Assembly: GCA_964485405.1 (NCBI GenBank)
Contig: CAZAJG010000001.1
Coordinates: 1-64,000, forward strand
DNA: 64,000 bases
Source of the DNA: CAKZNE01 sp964485405
Lineage (GTDB): Bacteria; Bacteroidota; Bacteroidia; Flavobacteriales; Schleiferiaceae
Direction: 5' to 3'
Of this stretch, positions 17,993 through 27,148 are shown piece by piece (the first letter of the stretch is position 1; every line of letters begins with the position of its first letter). The notes below the pieces were generated by a model. The model saw only the letters and a list, made by a program, of their open reading frames with translations. It ran no database searches and was not told the DNA's origin. A program made the position numbers and the translations under genes.

Positions 17993-20382
17993 TAATCCAG
18001 CTTTAGGCCAAAGCTACGGCTGACATTCCGTTTTTTGAAATCTTCCCACGTATTCTTTTCTTTTTCAATGTATTCAAGCATCATTTTCTTCCCTTCTTCG
18101 GTAGCATAATACTTCTTTAAGGCTTCTCTTGATTTTCGAACCAACTTCCAGTTATAGTCGAAAAGGCCTAAGAAATAAGACTCTAAGAGTTCCTTATCCA
18201 TAAAGTTTATGGCTTGTAATGCATCAATGGCATTCATTCGTGTCATAAAATCATAAGCAGGTGTAGTTCTTAGCTTCAGCTCCTCTAACGCCTCCATCTC
18301 CTTAAACAGGATTAACTTATACAGCAATATTCCAATTTCAACGCCTCTTCCCGGAATACCGGGTTCCGCCTCTAAATCATAGTCATAAATCCAGCGGTTG
18401 TTGTTGGGGTTCTCCCAATCTAAACTTAAGCCCAAAGCGGATTCCCTCAATTCATAGGAAGGCGCATTTAAGAGGTGTTGAAGCTTTAAACCTTCTTGGA
18501 TATGAGCACCACTCACCAAATGAATAGCTTCTTTTTTGAGCTGAATATCTCCTCTGGAAAAAGCATATTTAAAGTAAGGTAAAGTGCGCTCAATGCTATC
18601 TCTATTTGTTAATTGAGTTAAAGCCTCAGCCCTTAACGGGTAAAAGGCCATTTCATCTTCCAAAATTTCGGTTAAAAACGATTCCTTTTGCTCTATTTCA
18701 ACCTCTCTTATACTCTTTATAGCAAAGTATTTATCCAATAAAGCAGGTGCATTTTTATATTGTTGCTTAGCGGTAGAGTATGGAGTAGAATACTCTATCT
18801 CTGCCAGAATATCCATGTTGGGATTAACCAACCAATATTTCACTTTTTTCCCTTGAGCAAATGTCTGTGTATTGATGTAAGATTCAGCCTCAATAGGAAT
18901 GAAACTACTTCCCTCAGAGCCATCTTCAAAATAAATGTTTACCGGCAATGAATAATCTTTAAAGTTGTTTTTGGTCATTGAATTCAACGGATTCACTTCA
19001 AAAAACAAAGTATCGTTTTTATAAGCACCACTCACTTTTAGCTTGGGTTCTCCGGCTTGTATCACCCATCTTCTAAAAAAATCTGAAGCACCTGCCCCAC
19101 TTATCTCTTTAATGGATTTATCTAAAGTTTCTAAATCAACAATACCGTAGGCATTCGTTTTTAAATAGTGCTTAATAACCCGCTTATAAAGCTCATCTCC
19201 CAAATTGTGGTGCAGCATGTAAAGCACCCACGCTCCTTTCTGATAAAACCGGCTAGAGCCTGCGTTTTTGTTTCCAAGAGGCACAGAATCCGTACTTGAC
19301 GCTTGAAAAACCAGCTGAGCCTCCTTATAACGCATCCAATCAAAAAACGACTGGCCATATAAGTTTTTCTCAGATAGCCATTGGTAATACGTAGCAAAAC
19401 CTTCATGCAACCAATGGTGCTCTGATCCACTGGCTGTAACCAAATTACCGAACCATTGATGAGCAAGTTCGTGGGCATTTACATAGGTATAGTTCCTATC
19501 GTTAAAGGCGATACTGTCTACCATAAAAAAGTCTCCAAAAATGGTAGCTGTTGTGTTCTCCATAGCTCCATGGCGAAAGTTTTTTACCGGAACCTGAGCA
19601 TACGATTCCCAAGGATAGGGAATACCGATTTCACTTTCTAAAAAGTTAAAAATCTCCTCATTGTGTTTGTAATAGTATCTATAATCATCCTCCCGGTTGG
19701 GGTAATAATACTGAGTGAGTGGAATGCCAGTTTTACTTTGAGTATCTGTTTTATCATACTCTCCAACAGCAAGCATAATCAGATAACTAGAGTGCTTATC
19801 TGGCATTTTATAGTGCCATTGTGTTTCTTTTTTACTGGCTTCCTTTTCCAACAGTTTCCCGTTGGAAACCACTTCAAAATCTTTATCAAAACGAACGATC
19901 AGCTCGGTTATTAACTTGTCTGTTTGATCGTCACGATGAGGAATCCAATGCCTGTGATCAATTCCTTGACCCTGTGTCCAAATCTGTTTAGCACTGGTTC
20001 CTGTTTCATCATCCCAACCAATAAAATAAATGCCCTTTCGGGGATTACAGCTGTACTCTATAGAGATGGTATTCGACTCACCCAATTTAGCTAAGGAAGA
20101 AGAGATCCATATTCCTTTGGTATCGTAATGATACTTTGCCTTCTTCCCATTGAGCTTCACCCGTTCATAGTTCATCCGGATCCCATTTAAGTAAATGGAG
20201 TCAACCTCTGATTTATAATCAAACTTTAAATCCACCTCGCCCAATATCTTCTGCTTTTCTGGCTCAAAATCAAGCTTTAAAGTAAGATGGGTAAAGTCAA
20301 CTTCAACATCAGACTGGGCAAAGGATATTTTTCCGATGACCAAGGTGATCGTTAAAAGAATGTATTTTGCATTTTTGAACAT
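17992..20382 (-). CDS. M1 family zinc aminopeptidase, exported
   Basis: A 796-residue enzyme when started at ATG 20382, which gives a clean signal peptide (MFKNAKYILLTITLVIGKIS, then FAQ). An open TTG eight codons upstream would put extra residues ahead of it and run into recG, so it is less likely. The catalytic region has the exopeptidase motif GAMEN and the zinc site HELAH (residues 304-308) with the distal Glu in HEGFATY. The C-terminal half is helical and repeat-like, as in other M1 enzymes. It should trim N-terminal residues from peptides in the periplasm or outside the cell. Divergent from recG with only 15 bases between start codons. Confidence 0.93.
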   Translation of the reverse strand: MFKNAKYILLTITLVIGKISFAQSDVEVDFTHLTLKLDFEPEKQKILGEVDLKFDYKSEVDSIYLNGIRMNYERVKLNGKKAKYHYDTKGIWISSSLAKLGESNTISIEYSCNPRKGIYFIGWDDETGTSAKQIWTQGQGIDHRHWIPHRDDQTDKLITELIVRFDKDFEVVSNGKLLEKEASKKETQWHYKMPDKHSSYLIMLAVGEYDKTDTQSKTGIPLTQYYYPNREDDYRYYYKHNEEIFNFLESEIGIPYPWESYAQVPVKNFRHGAMENTTATIFGDFFMVDSIAFNDRNYTYVNAHELAHQWFGNLVTASGSEHHWLHEGFATYYQWLSEKNLYGQSFFDWMRYKEAQLVFQASSTDSVPLGNKNAGSSRFYQKGAWVLYMLHHNLGDELYKRVIKHYLKTNAYGIVDLETLDKSIKEISGAGASDFFRRWVIQAGEPKLKVSGAYKNDTLFFEVNPLNSMTKNNFKDYSLPVNIYFEDGSEGSSFIPIEAESYINTQTFAQGKKVKYWLVNPNMDILAEIEYSTPYSTAKQQYKNAPALLDKYFAIKSIREVEIEQKESFLTEILEDEMAFYPLRAEALTQLTNRDSIERTLPYFKYAFSRGDIQLKKEAIHLVSGAHIQEGLKLQHLLNAPSYELRESALGLSLDWENPNNNRWIYDYDLEAEPGIPGRGVEIGILLYKLILFKEMEALEELKLRTTPAYDFMTRMNAIDALQAINFMDKELLESYFLGLFDYNWKLVRKSREALKKYYATEEGKKMMLEYIEKEKNTWEDFKKRNVSRSFGLKLD

Positions 20383-20397
20383 TAATTCCTGCTTTGG

Positions 20398-22512
20398 TTG
20401 AGCCAAAATAACAACATATTACAAACCCAAATAGAGTACTTGAAAGGAGTTGGACCTTCTCGGGCGCAAATGCTTCAGAAAGAGCTGCGAATTTTCCTTT
20501 TTAACGACCTCCTTCACCTCTTTCCGTTTCGGTATGTAGATCGCAGTAGGTTTTACAAAATCAACGAGATAAGTTCTACCGAAACCGAGGTGCAAATTGT
20601 AGGCAAACTAAGCAGCATCAAGGAAGTTCCAGGAAAAGGAAGAGGCAAAAGATTAAGTGCTGTTTTTCAGGACGATACAGGAGCAGTAGAGCTAGTCTGG
20701 TTTCAAGGTGCTCGGTGGATTAAAGCTTCGCTTAAGGCCAATCAAACCTATGTCCTTTTTGGTAAACCTAACCGATTTCAAAATACGTATAGCTTTCCGC
20801 ACCCAGACTTGGAATTGCTAGAGGATTTTAAGGCCAGTCCGTTACAGGGGCTTCAACCGGTGTATCCATCTACTGAAAAACTCAATGCCAAAGGTTTAAA
20901 TTCTCGAGGTATTACCAAACTCATGAAATCGCTTATTCCTCTTGTTCAAAATGAAATTCGAGAGATTTACCCGAAGGAATTTTTGCAAGAGAATGCACTC
21001 CCTCTGCTAAAGTCATCTTTTGTTGAAGTTCATTTCCCTAAAAATGTAGAGCAGTTAGAAAAAGCCAGAAGACGTCTGAAATTTGATGAGTTTTTCTTTT
21101 TGCAAATGGAAATGATCCGTCAAAGAGAAATCCATAAACACAAATTCCGAGGTTTTGCGTTTCGGCAGTTGGGAAGTTATTTCAACGATTTTTATGACCA
21201 ATATTTACCTTTTGAGTTAACCGGAGCTCAAAAAAGAGTTCTTAAAGAAGTTCGAAAAGACCTCATGCATGGCAACCACATGAATCGTTTGGTACAAGGC
21301 GATGTAGGCAGTGGAAAAACCATTGTCGCCTTAATGTGTATGCTTATGGCTATTGACAATGGATTTCAATGTTGTATGATGGCTCCAACAGAGATTTTAG
21401 CCAATCAACATTTTTATGGACTGAAGGAGTTACTAAAGGAAATGCCAATTGAGGTAGAACTCTTAACCGGATCGGTCCGCACAGCTAAAAGAAGAGATAT
21501 TCATGCCCGTTTAGAGGATGGTAGTCTGCACATATTGATAGGAACTCATGCCCTTATTGAAGATAAAGTAAAGTATAAAAACCTAGGCTTAGCTGTGGTA
21601 GATGAGCAACACCGTTTTGGTGTGGCACAACGCGCTAAACTTTGGAAGAAAAACACCCTACCGCCTCATATTATGGTTATGACGGCCACACCTATCCCTA
21701 GAACCTTAGCGATGACGGTTTATGGAAATCTTGATATTTCGGTTATTGATGAACTACCACCCGGCCGGAAACCTATAAAAACAGTGCACCGCTACGATAC
21801 AAACCGCTTGCAGGTATTTGGCTTTGTGAAAGATGAAATTGCCAAAGGAAGACAAGTTTATATGGTGTACCCTTTAATTGAAGAATCCGAAAAGATGGAT
21901 TACAAAGATTTAATGGATGGCTATGAAAGTGTTACCCGAGCTTTCCCTAGACCAGATTATCAAGTGAGCATCGTTCATGGCAGGATGAAATCAGCCGATA
22001 AGGATTACGAAATGCAGCGTTTTGTAGAAGGAAAAACACAAATTTTAGTAGCTACAACGGTAATCGAAGTTGGGGTAAATGTTCCCAATGCTTCTGTAAT
22101 GATCATTGAGAGCAGCGAGCGTTTTGGCCTAAGTCAGCTGCACCAGCTAAGGGGACGAGTGGGACGAGGAGCGGAAAAAAGCTACTGCATTTTAATGACG
22201 GGCACCAAGCTGAGTAACGACTCTAAAACACGAATCCAAACCATGGTAAGAACCAATGATGGTTTTGAAATTGCAGAAGTGGATATGAAATTAAGAGGTC
22301 CTGGAGATATGTCTGGCACTCGCCAAAGTGGTGTTTTAGACTTAAAAATTGCAGATATAATCAAGGATGGTGACATACTTGCTCAATCCAGAGAAGCTGC
22401 TTCAGACATCCTTAAAAAGGATCCAAATCTAAAACTCTCCGAGCATATTGGAATCAAAAACACCTTTTTGCTGAAAAACAAAAACAAGGTTCAGTGGAGT
22501 AGAATCTCTTAA
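20398..22512 (+). CDS. recG: ATP-dependent DNA helicase RecG
   Basis: A 704-residue protein with the complete RecG layout: wedge/OB domain (about 1-270), including the IEYLKGVGPSRAQ opening, then superfamily 2 helicase motifs with Walker A GDVGSGKT (301-308), DEQH (402-405), TATPIPRT, and the C-terminal QLRGRVGRG motif. It remodels stalled forks and Holliday junctions. The start is TTG at 20398: the conserved N-terminus begins about ten residues later, and the first in-frame ATG would cut it off. The gene is divergent from the M1 peptidase with almost no intergenic space, so its promoter must overlap the peptidase gene. Confidence 0.95.
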   Translation: MSQNNNILQTQIEYLKGVGPSRAQMLQKELRIFLFNDLLHLFPFRYVDRSRFYKINEISSTETEVQIVGKLSSIKEVPGKGRGKRLSAVFQDDTGAVELVWFQGARWIKASLKANQTYVLFGKPNRFQNTYSFPHPDLELLEDFKASPLQGLQPVYPSTEKLNAKGLNSRGITKLMKSLIPLVQNEIREIYPKEFLQENALPLLKSSFVEVHFPKNVEQLEKARRRLKFDEFFFLQMEMIRQREIHKHKFRGFAFRQLGSYFNDFYDQYLPFELTGAQKRVLKEVRKDLMHGNHMNRLVQGDVGSGKTIVALMCMLMAIDNGFQCCMMAPTEILANQHFYGLKELLKEMPIEVELLTGSVRTAKRRDIHARLEDGSLHILIGTHALIEDKVKYKNLGLAVVDEQHRFGVAQRAKLWKKNTLPPHIMVMTATPIPRTLAMTVYGNLDISVIDELPPGRKPIKTVHRYDTNRLQVFGFVKDEIAKGRQVYMVYPLIEESEKMDYKDLMDGYESVTRAFPRPDYQVSIVHGRMKSADKDYEMQRFVEGKTQILVATTVIEVGVNVPNASVMIIESSERFGLSQLHQLRGRVGRGAEKSYCILMTGTKLSNDSKTRIQTMVRTNDGFEIAEVDMKLRGPGDMSGTRQSGVLDLKIADIIKDGDILAQSREAASDILKKDPNLKLSEHIGIKNTFLLKNKNKVQWSRIS

Positions 22513-22527
22513 ACTCCTATTACTGGT

Positions 22528-22535
22528 TATATTTG
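22528..22535 (+). promoter_or_regulatory. Putative -7 promoter box (TATATTTG) before wzm
   Basis: The sequence TATATTTG matches the Bacteroidota -7 consensus TAnnTTTG exactly. It lies 15 bases after the recG stop and would start transcription near 22540-22543, just before the presumed first codons of wzm. I see no good -33 element at the usual distance. The start site itself is inferred. Confidence 0.45.
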
Positions 22536-22544
22536 TCTTGAAAT

Positions 22545-23393
22545 ATTTCAAATATCAGTCACCACCATAAATATCAAACCATAATTACACCTAAAGGACC
22601 TGGCTTTTGGCAGAGTCTAAAGGAGATTAAAAAGTTCAAAAACCTTTTGATGAGTTTTGCTATTCGCGACTATAAAGTTCGATACGCACAAACCTACATT
22701 GGTTATTGGTGGTCTATTTTACAACCTCTTGCATCTGTAAGTGTACTTTATCTCATTTTCCAAAAAATGGTAAATGTGCCTACGGAGGGGATTAGTTACT
22801 TACCTTTTGCATTGAGCGGACTGGTTTTATGGAATTACTTCAGTTATATCATAACGCAATCCGCAGCTTCTTTAATTAATGCGCAAAGTATGATTCGGAA
22901 AATATATTTCCCAAAATTGTGCTTACCTCTATCCAGAGTTATTGTGGGTTTAATTGAACCGGGTATCGGCTTTTTAATATTGATGGCGCTTTTATTTTTA
23001 GAAACAGATATAAACTGGATTGCCTTACTTTTTTACCCAGTAGCTGTGCTGTTTACAGCACTTGCGGGTTTAGGCATTGGTTTATGGGCCAGCGCTTTAT
23101 CCATTCGTTACCGAGATATTCAACAAGTACTACCCTTCATACTCCAACTGTTATTTTTTCTTACACCAATAGCTTACTCATCCGAATTGGTGGATAAAGT
23201 ATTGCCAGAATCCTATCGGTTTTTAATTTACCTAAATCCAATTTCGGGCATCATAGAAAGCTTTAGGGCTCTAATTTTTGGTGGTGACCTCTCCTTTTTT
23301 GTATTGATTTCGTTTGGAGTTTCGATCCTCTTCTTTCTTTCTGGCTTGAGGTATTTCCAAAGAGTTGAACTTAAAATAGCGGATCTAGTATGA
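22545..23393 (+). CDS. wzm: Polysaccharide export ABC transporter permease (Wzm)
   Basis: An ABC-2 type permease with six predicted helices. The frame from TTG 22647 or ATG 22650 gives about 248 residues, but translation of the upstream in-frame sequence gives TIITPKGPGFWQSLKEIKKF leading into the RDYKVRY motif. This is the conserved cytoplasmic N-terminus of Wzm/TagG proteins, so coding must begin earlier. The frame is open back to a stop at 22539-22541 and contains no ATG, GTG or TTG before 22647; ATT at 22545 is the first possible rare start. A frameshift joining the short TTG frame at 22538, or a sequence error, are alternatives. It overlaps wzt by four bases; together they export a lipid-linked polysaccharide across the inner membrane. 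Confidence 0.85.
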   Translation: MSNISHHHKYQTIITPKGPGFWQSLKEIKKFKNLLMSFAIRDYKVRYAQTYIGYWWSILQPLASVSVLYLIFQKMVNVPTEGISYLPFALSGLVLWNYFSYIITQSAASLINAQSMIRKIYFPKLCLPLSRVIVGLIEPGIGFLILMALLFLETDINWIALLFYPVAVLFTALAGLGIGLWASALSIRYRDIQQVLPFILQLLFFLTPIAYSSELVDKVLPESYRFLIYLNPISGIIESFRALIFGGDLSFFVLISFGVSILFFLSGLRYFQRVELKIADLV

Positions 23394-24571
23394 AAGATAT
23401 TGCTATATCAGTTCAAGGTGTGGGTAAGGAATATTCCATCTCTAAAGGGAAGAATTCATTTTGGGCCTTAAAAGATGTAAATCTTGAAGTGGAGAGAGGT
23501 AAAGTTTTAGGGCTCATTGGTCCAAACGGAGCCGGAAAATCTACCTTATTAAAAGTACTATCACGCATTACCTACCCCACCCAAGGTCAAGTAAAAGTAA
23601 ACGGTAGACTCTCCTCCTTACTAGAGGTTGGTACCGGCTTTCATCCAGAGCTTACCGGGCGAGAGAATATTTATCTCAATGGAGCCATTTTAGGAATGAC
23701 TCGAAAAGAAATTGACCTTCACTTTGAGGAGATTATGGACTTTTCTGGAGTGCATAAGTTTATTGATACGCCAGTTAAACACTACAGCAGTGGAATGTAT
23801 GTTCGCTTAGCTTTTTCTGTAGCCGCACATTTAGATTCTGATATTTTACTCATTGATGAAGTATTGGCTGTTGGTGATGTAGAGTTTCAGCGAAAGTGTC
23901 TTGAAAAAATGAGTGAAGCCACACAAGCCCAAAATAGAACGGTGATTTTTGTGAGCCACAATATGGGCATTGCTCGTAACCTTTGTGATGAAATCGCCTA
24001 TTTAGATAAGGGTCAGATTATGAAGATTGGAGATTCTGTAGAAATCTCTGACTATTACTTACAAGCGCTTAGAGAAGTTTCAGAGTCTGTGAAATTAAGC
24101 GACCGAACGGATCGGAAAGGAAATGGAGAAGGCAAACTGGTAGATTTAAAAATATACGATCCGAATTCTGGGCGAGAATCTGTTTTGATTTGCGGAGAAG
24201 CGGCTGTTATTGAAGTTTTTTACGAATCTGCTCAACAAGATAAGATTGGAAATCTAAATTTTGAATTGAACATTTTCAATGATGACGGTAACTTTCTATT
24301 AACCCTAGGAAATCAATTCTCAGGCTATGCTATGACGAATGTTCCGGGCAAAGGCTCAGCGAAATGCGTTATTCCAAAGCTTCCGCTCATGGCGGGTCGC
24401 TATTTTTTTAAAGCTCATCTACACATCGATAATAAAAGAGCCGATTTTATAAATAGAACATCCAACTTTGAAGTATTAGAAGGCGATTATTACGACTCAG
24501 GTGTTTTTTATAAGCGTAGATTGCCCGGAGTATTTATAGAACAGAATTGGGATCATCAAAATAATATTTAG
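23390..24571 (+). CDS. wzt: Polysaccharide export ABC transporter ATPase with carbohydrate-binding C-terminus (Wzt)
   Basis: A 393-residue ATPase. The nucleotide-binding domain (about 1-230) has Walker A GPNGAGKST, a variant signature HYSSGMYVRLAF and Walker B ILLIDEVLAVGD, the typical set for Wzt/TagH. Residues about 250-390 form a beta-sandwich-like Wzt C-terminal domain, which in characterised O-antigen exporters recognises the modified end of the glycan chain. Its presence argues for export of a finished, capped polysaccharide. It overlaps wzm by four bases. Genes downstream for sulfotransferase-like and family 2 glycosyltransferase proteins may act on the same glycan. Confidence 0.93.
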   Translation: MKDIAISVQGVGKEYSISKGKNSFWALKDVNLEVERGKVLGLIGPNGAGKSTLLKVLSRITYPTQGQVKVNGRLSSLLEVGTGFHPELTGRENIYLNGAILGMTRKEIDLHFEEIMDFSGVHKFIDTPVKHYSSGMYVRLAFSVAAHLDSDILLIDEVLAVGDVEFQRKCLEKMSEATQAQNRTVIFVSHNMGIARNLCDEIAYLDKGQIMKIGDSVEISDYYLQALREVSESVKLSDRTDRKGNGEGKLVDLKIYDPNSGRESVLICGEAAVIEVFYESAQQDKIGNLNFELNIFNDDGNFLLTLGNQFSGYAMTNVPGKGSAKCVIPKLPLMAGRYFFKAHLHIDNKRADFINRTSNFEVLEGDYYDSGVFYKRRLPGVFIEQNWDHQNNI

Positions 24572-24608
24572 TTTATTGGAGTATAATCTAGTTTAAAACG
24601 CACGTCTT

Positions 24609-25256
24609 ATTAAACCTCCATTTATCATCATAGGAATGCACCGAAGCGGAACCTCCATACTGGCCAAGGTATTGGAAGAGGGAGGTGTTTTTATGGGGGT
24701 GAGAAAAGATCATAATTATGAAGCTACACACTTTTTAAGCCTCAATCAACAAACCTTAAAAGCTTCGGGAAACAATTGGTTGGAGCCTATCATTCCATCA
24801 AAAGAAAATTGGAAAATGCTTTCTGCAAAGGAACTCTTCCTCATTCACTTTAAGCTGGTTACAAAGGGGCAACGTCTATTATATCGTTTTAAAAATCCAA
24901 AGTGGGGTTTCAAAGATCCTCGTACTACTTTTACACTACCTATGTGGTTAAGTATATTCCCAAATGCAAAGGTGATACACTTGGTAAGAGATACAGAGGC
25001 GGTTGCGAAAAGCTTATATAAAAGAAACCAAGTAGTTGGAGAAATATTTGATGAACGGTTAGACGATTTAGATTTTAATCGAAAATTAGCACAGAAGTAT
25101 GTAACACAAGCTAGGAGTTACGCCTCTAAACTTGGTAAATCTTATTTAGAGATTACATATGAAGACCTGGTAAAAAAGGACGATTCTACTATAGAAACGC
25201 TGGAGAAATTTACCTCAACTACGCTTAAACCTCACTTTAAAAAATACATCCGTTAA
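24609..25256 (+). CDS. Sulfotransferase-like protein with non-canonical start
   Basis: The 5'-phosphosulfate-binding loop is MHRSGTS, the 3'-phosphate site is in the HLVRDTEAVAKSLYKRN segment, and KWGFKDPRT lies between, as in bacterial sulfotransferase-family proteins. From ATG 24636 the protein has 206 residues but lacks the first beta strand. The upstream in-frame codons read K-P-P-F-I-I-I-G before that Met, which is the normal start of the family. There is no ATG/GTG/TTG between the in-frame stop at 24594-24596 and 24636; ATT at 24609 would give a protein of 215 residues. Role: probably sulfation of a surface glycan, though such proteins are sometimes inactive. No space separates it from the next gene. 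Confidence 0.82.
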   Translation: MKPPFIIIGMHRSGTSILAKVLEEGGVFMGVRKDHNYEATHFLSLNQQTLKASGNNWLEPIIPSKENWKMLSAKELFLIHFKLVTKGQRLLYRFKNPKWGFKDPRTTFTLPMWLSIFPNAKVIHLVRDTEAVAKSLYKRNQVVGEIFDERLDDLDFNRKLAQKYVTQARSYASKLGKSYLEITYEDLVKKDDSTIETLEKFTSTTLKPHFKKYIR

Positions 25257-26285
25257 ATGCCTAAGGTTTCCGTAATCGTTCCGAATTACAATCATGCCTC
25301 CTATTTAGAGCAACGGATTGAATCTATATTAAATCAGAGCTTTACTGATTTTGAGCTCATCCTTTTGGATGATAAAAGCACCGATGACAGTGACGCTATT
25401 TTAAGATCCTATACATCCTCCCATGATAAAGTGCGCTATTTTCCGAATGAAGTTAACTCCGGGTCGCCTTTCCATCAATGGAATAAAGGGGTAGAGTTGG
25501 CCTCTGGTGAATACTTCTGGATAGCCGAAAGCGATGACTTTTGCGAGCCTAACATTTTAGAGAAGTTGGTTTCGATCTTGGATCAAAACTCTAAGGTGGG
25601 TATTGCATATGCACAATCTTGGTTGGTAGATGAACAAGGGGAGAAAATGAACTCTTATGCCAAAAACCTAGAGTTTATCTACAAAACTAATTCTTGGGAA
25701 ACAGACTTTGTAAAAAAGGGATCTGATGCCAATCGTGAATGGTTGTTGTTTCATAATCCCATCCCAAATGCTAGTGGTGCCTTATTTCGTAAAAAAGCCT
25801 TTGTAGAAACTGGAAAGGCAGATGTTTCCATGAAACTAAACGGGGATTGGTATGTTTATGCACGCATTTTGGCGAAATGGGATTTGGCATTTTGCGCGGA
25901 GCATCTAAACTACTTTAGAGTTCATACACAAACGCAGAGAAGCCGACTGCGTAAAACAGCTTCCATTTACCATGAGATTATTAAACTCATTAATTTTATA
26001 AGGGATAATACGCCCAATACTGAAGAACCTGCAGGCAGAGCCTTTAAAAAAATTGGGAATTGGTGGGTAGGAAGTTTACCAAAACAAGGCTGGTCTAGAG
26101 CAAATTTTAAGAGCAACCTCATGCTTTTTAACACCTTCCGCAAGTATAAGAGACTCTTAATTCTTGGAATACTAATTACTTACTGTATTTTTATAACTAA
26201 AAGAACTCTTTCTGCCATCGGACTATTAAAGCCTTTAAAAAACTTGAGAAGCAAGATGTTTCCAGGTAAATACTTTGAGTACTAA
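25257..26285 (+). CDS. Family 2 glycosyltransferase
   Basis: A 342-residue GT-A enzyme. The N-terminal domain starts VSVIVPNYNHASYLEQRIES, with the nucleotide-sugar Asp in LLDDKSTDDS and the metal-binding motif in AESDDF (about residue 94). The C-terminus has one hydrophobic helix (about residues 300-320), suggesting membrane association. ATG follows the stop of the sulfotransferase-like gene directly and the stop overlaps the next start by one base, so the genes form one unit. Donor and acceptor sugars cannot be named. Confidence 0.9.
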   Translation: MPKVSVIVPNYNHASYLEQRIESILNQSFTDFELILLDDKSTDDSDAILRSYTSSHDKVRYFPNEVNSGSPFHQWNKGVELASGEYFWIAESDDFCEPNILEKLVSILDQNSKVGIAYAQSWLVDEQGEKMNSYAKNLEFIYKTNSWETDFVKKGSDANREWLLFHNPIPNASGALFRKKAFVETGKADVSMKLNGDWYVYARILAKWDLAFCAEHLNYFRVHTQTQRSRLRKTASIYHEIIKLINFIRDNTPNTEEPAGRAFKKIGNWWVGSLPKQGWSRANFKSNLMLFNTFRKYKRLLILGILITYCIFITKRTLSAIGLLKPLKNLRSKMFPGKYFEY

Positions 26286-27148
26286 TGCCATTATTTTCAG
26301 TTGTCATACCCATTTATAATTCAGAAACCACCTTAGCAGAAACGCTAAACTCGCTGGCTCATCAGAGTTTTACAGACTTTGAGGTGATTCTTGTAAATGA
26401 TGGCAGCACAGATGCCTCCAAAAAAATAATAGAAAACTGGAGATCCAATCATCCTTCCATTCAACTTAAATTAATAGGGCAAGCCAACTCTGGTTTAGGG
26501 AACTCTAGAAATGTAGCTATAAAACATGCTATTGGAGATTATGTCTGCTTTTTGGATGCGGATGATATCTGGACAAAACACAAGTTGCAGAAACTGGCAA
26601 GGTTTCATGAAATGAACTCCAGTGATTTCATCTATCATCCTGTACAAAGTTTTGGCTTAACATCTCCAAAAAAGAGGTTCTGCTACCCACTCACTTCTAT
26701 TCAGGAACTTATGGTAAAAGGCAATCCTATAGTGCCTTCTGCGGTTTGTTTAAAAACTGAATTAGCGCGGAAACATCCATTCTCCACAAACCCTAAGTTT
26801 CATGGGGCTGAAGACCTTCTTCTTTGGATTCAGCTTATGCATGCCGGATATGCTCCATCATACCTTAATGAGCATTTAACCCTTTACAGAGAAGACGGTG
26901 GAATGAGTACAAATTTAAAGGAGCATTATCAAAATGTATTTCATGTTTTTGAGCACTCAAGCACTCAAAAAATGGTAAATCCTGATCTTATAAAAGCGGC
27001 TGTAAAAAGAAAAAACTATGAAGCTGCTCGTTTCTTTCAAAAAAGAAAACACTTTGCTTTAGCAGAGTCCTACTATAGCCAAAGTGCCAAGTACAGTTCA
27101 AAAACTTGGTTGTTGCGACTCTCAAACTTTCTCGGATTATCCTTTTAG
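26285..27148 (+). CDS. Family 2 glycosyltransferase
   Basis: A 287-residue GT-A enzyme with FSVVIPIYNSETTLAETLNS at the N-terminus, LVNDGSTDAS for nucleotide binding and FLDADD as the metal-binding motif (about residue 95). It is shorter than its neighbour and has no clear transmembrane helix. Last gene of the wzm-wzt-sulfotransferase-glycosyltransferase unit. Its 3' end overlaps the 3' end of the convergent O-antigen ligase gene by 12 bases. It probably adds one sugar of the surface glycan. Confidence 0.9.
   Translation: MPLFSVVIPIYNSETTLAETLNSLAHQSFTDFEVILVNDGSTDASKKIIENWRSNHPSIQLKLIGQANSGLGNSRNVAIKHAIGDYVCFLDADDIWTKHKLQKLARFHEMNSSDFIYHPVQSFGLTSPKKRFCYPLTSIQELMVKGNPIVPSAVCLKTELARKHPFSTNPKFHGAEDLLLWIQLMHAGYAPSYLNEHLTLYREDGGMSTNLKEHYQNVFHVFEHSSTQKMVNPDLIKAAVKRKNYEAARFFQKRKHFALAESYYSQSAKYSSKTWLLRLSNFLGLSF

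Noticed and set aside
22538..22570. Ten-codon TTG frame before wzm as a leader peptide gene
   Set aside because: It is short, lacks any attenuator hairpin, and is better considered as one explanation (frameshift) for the missing wzm start.
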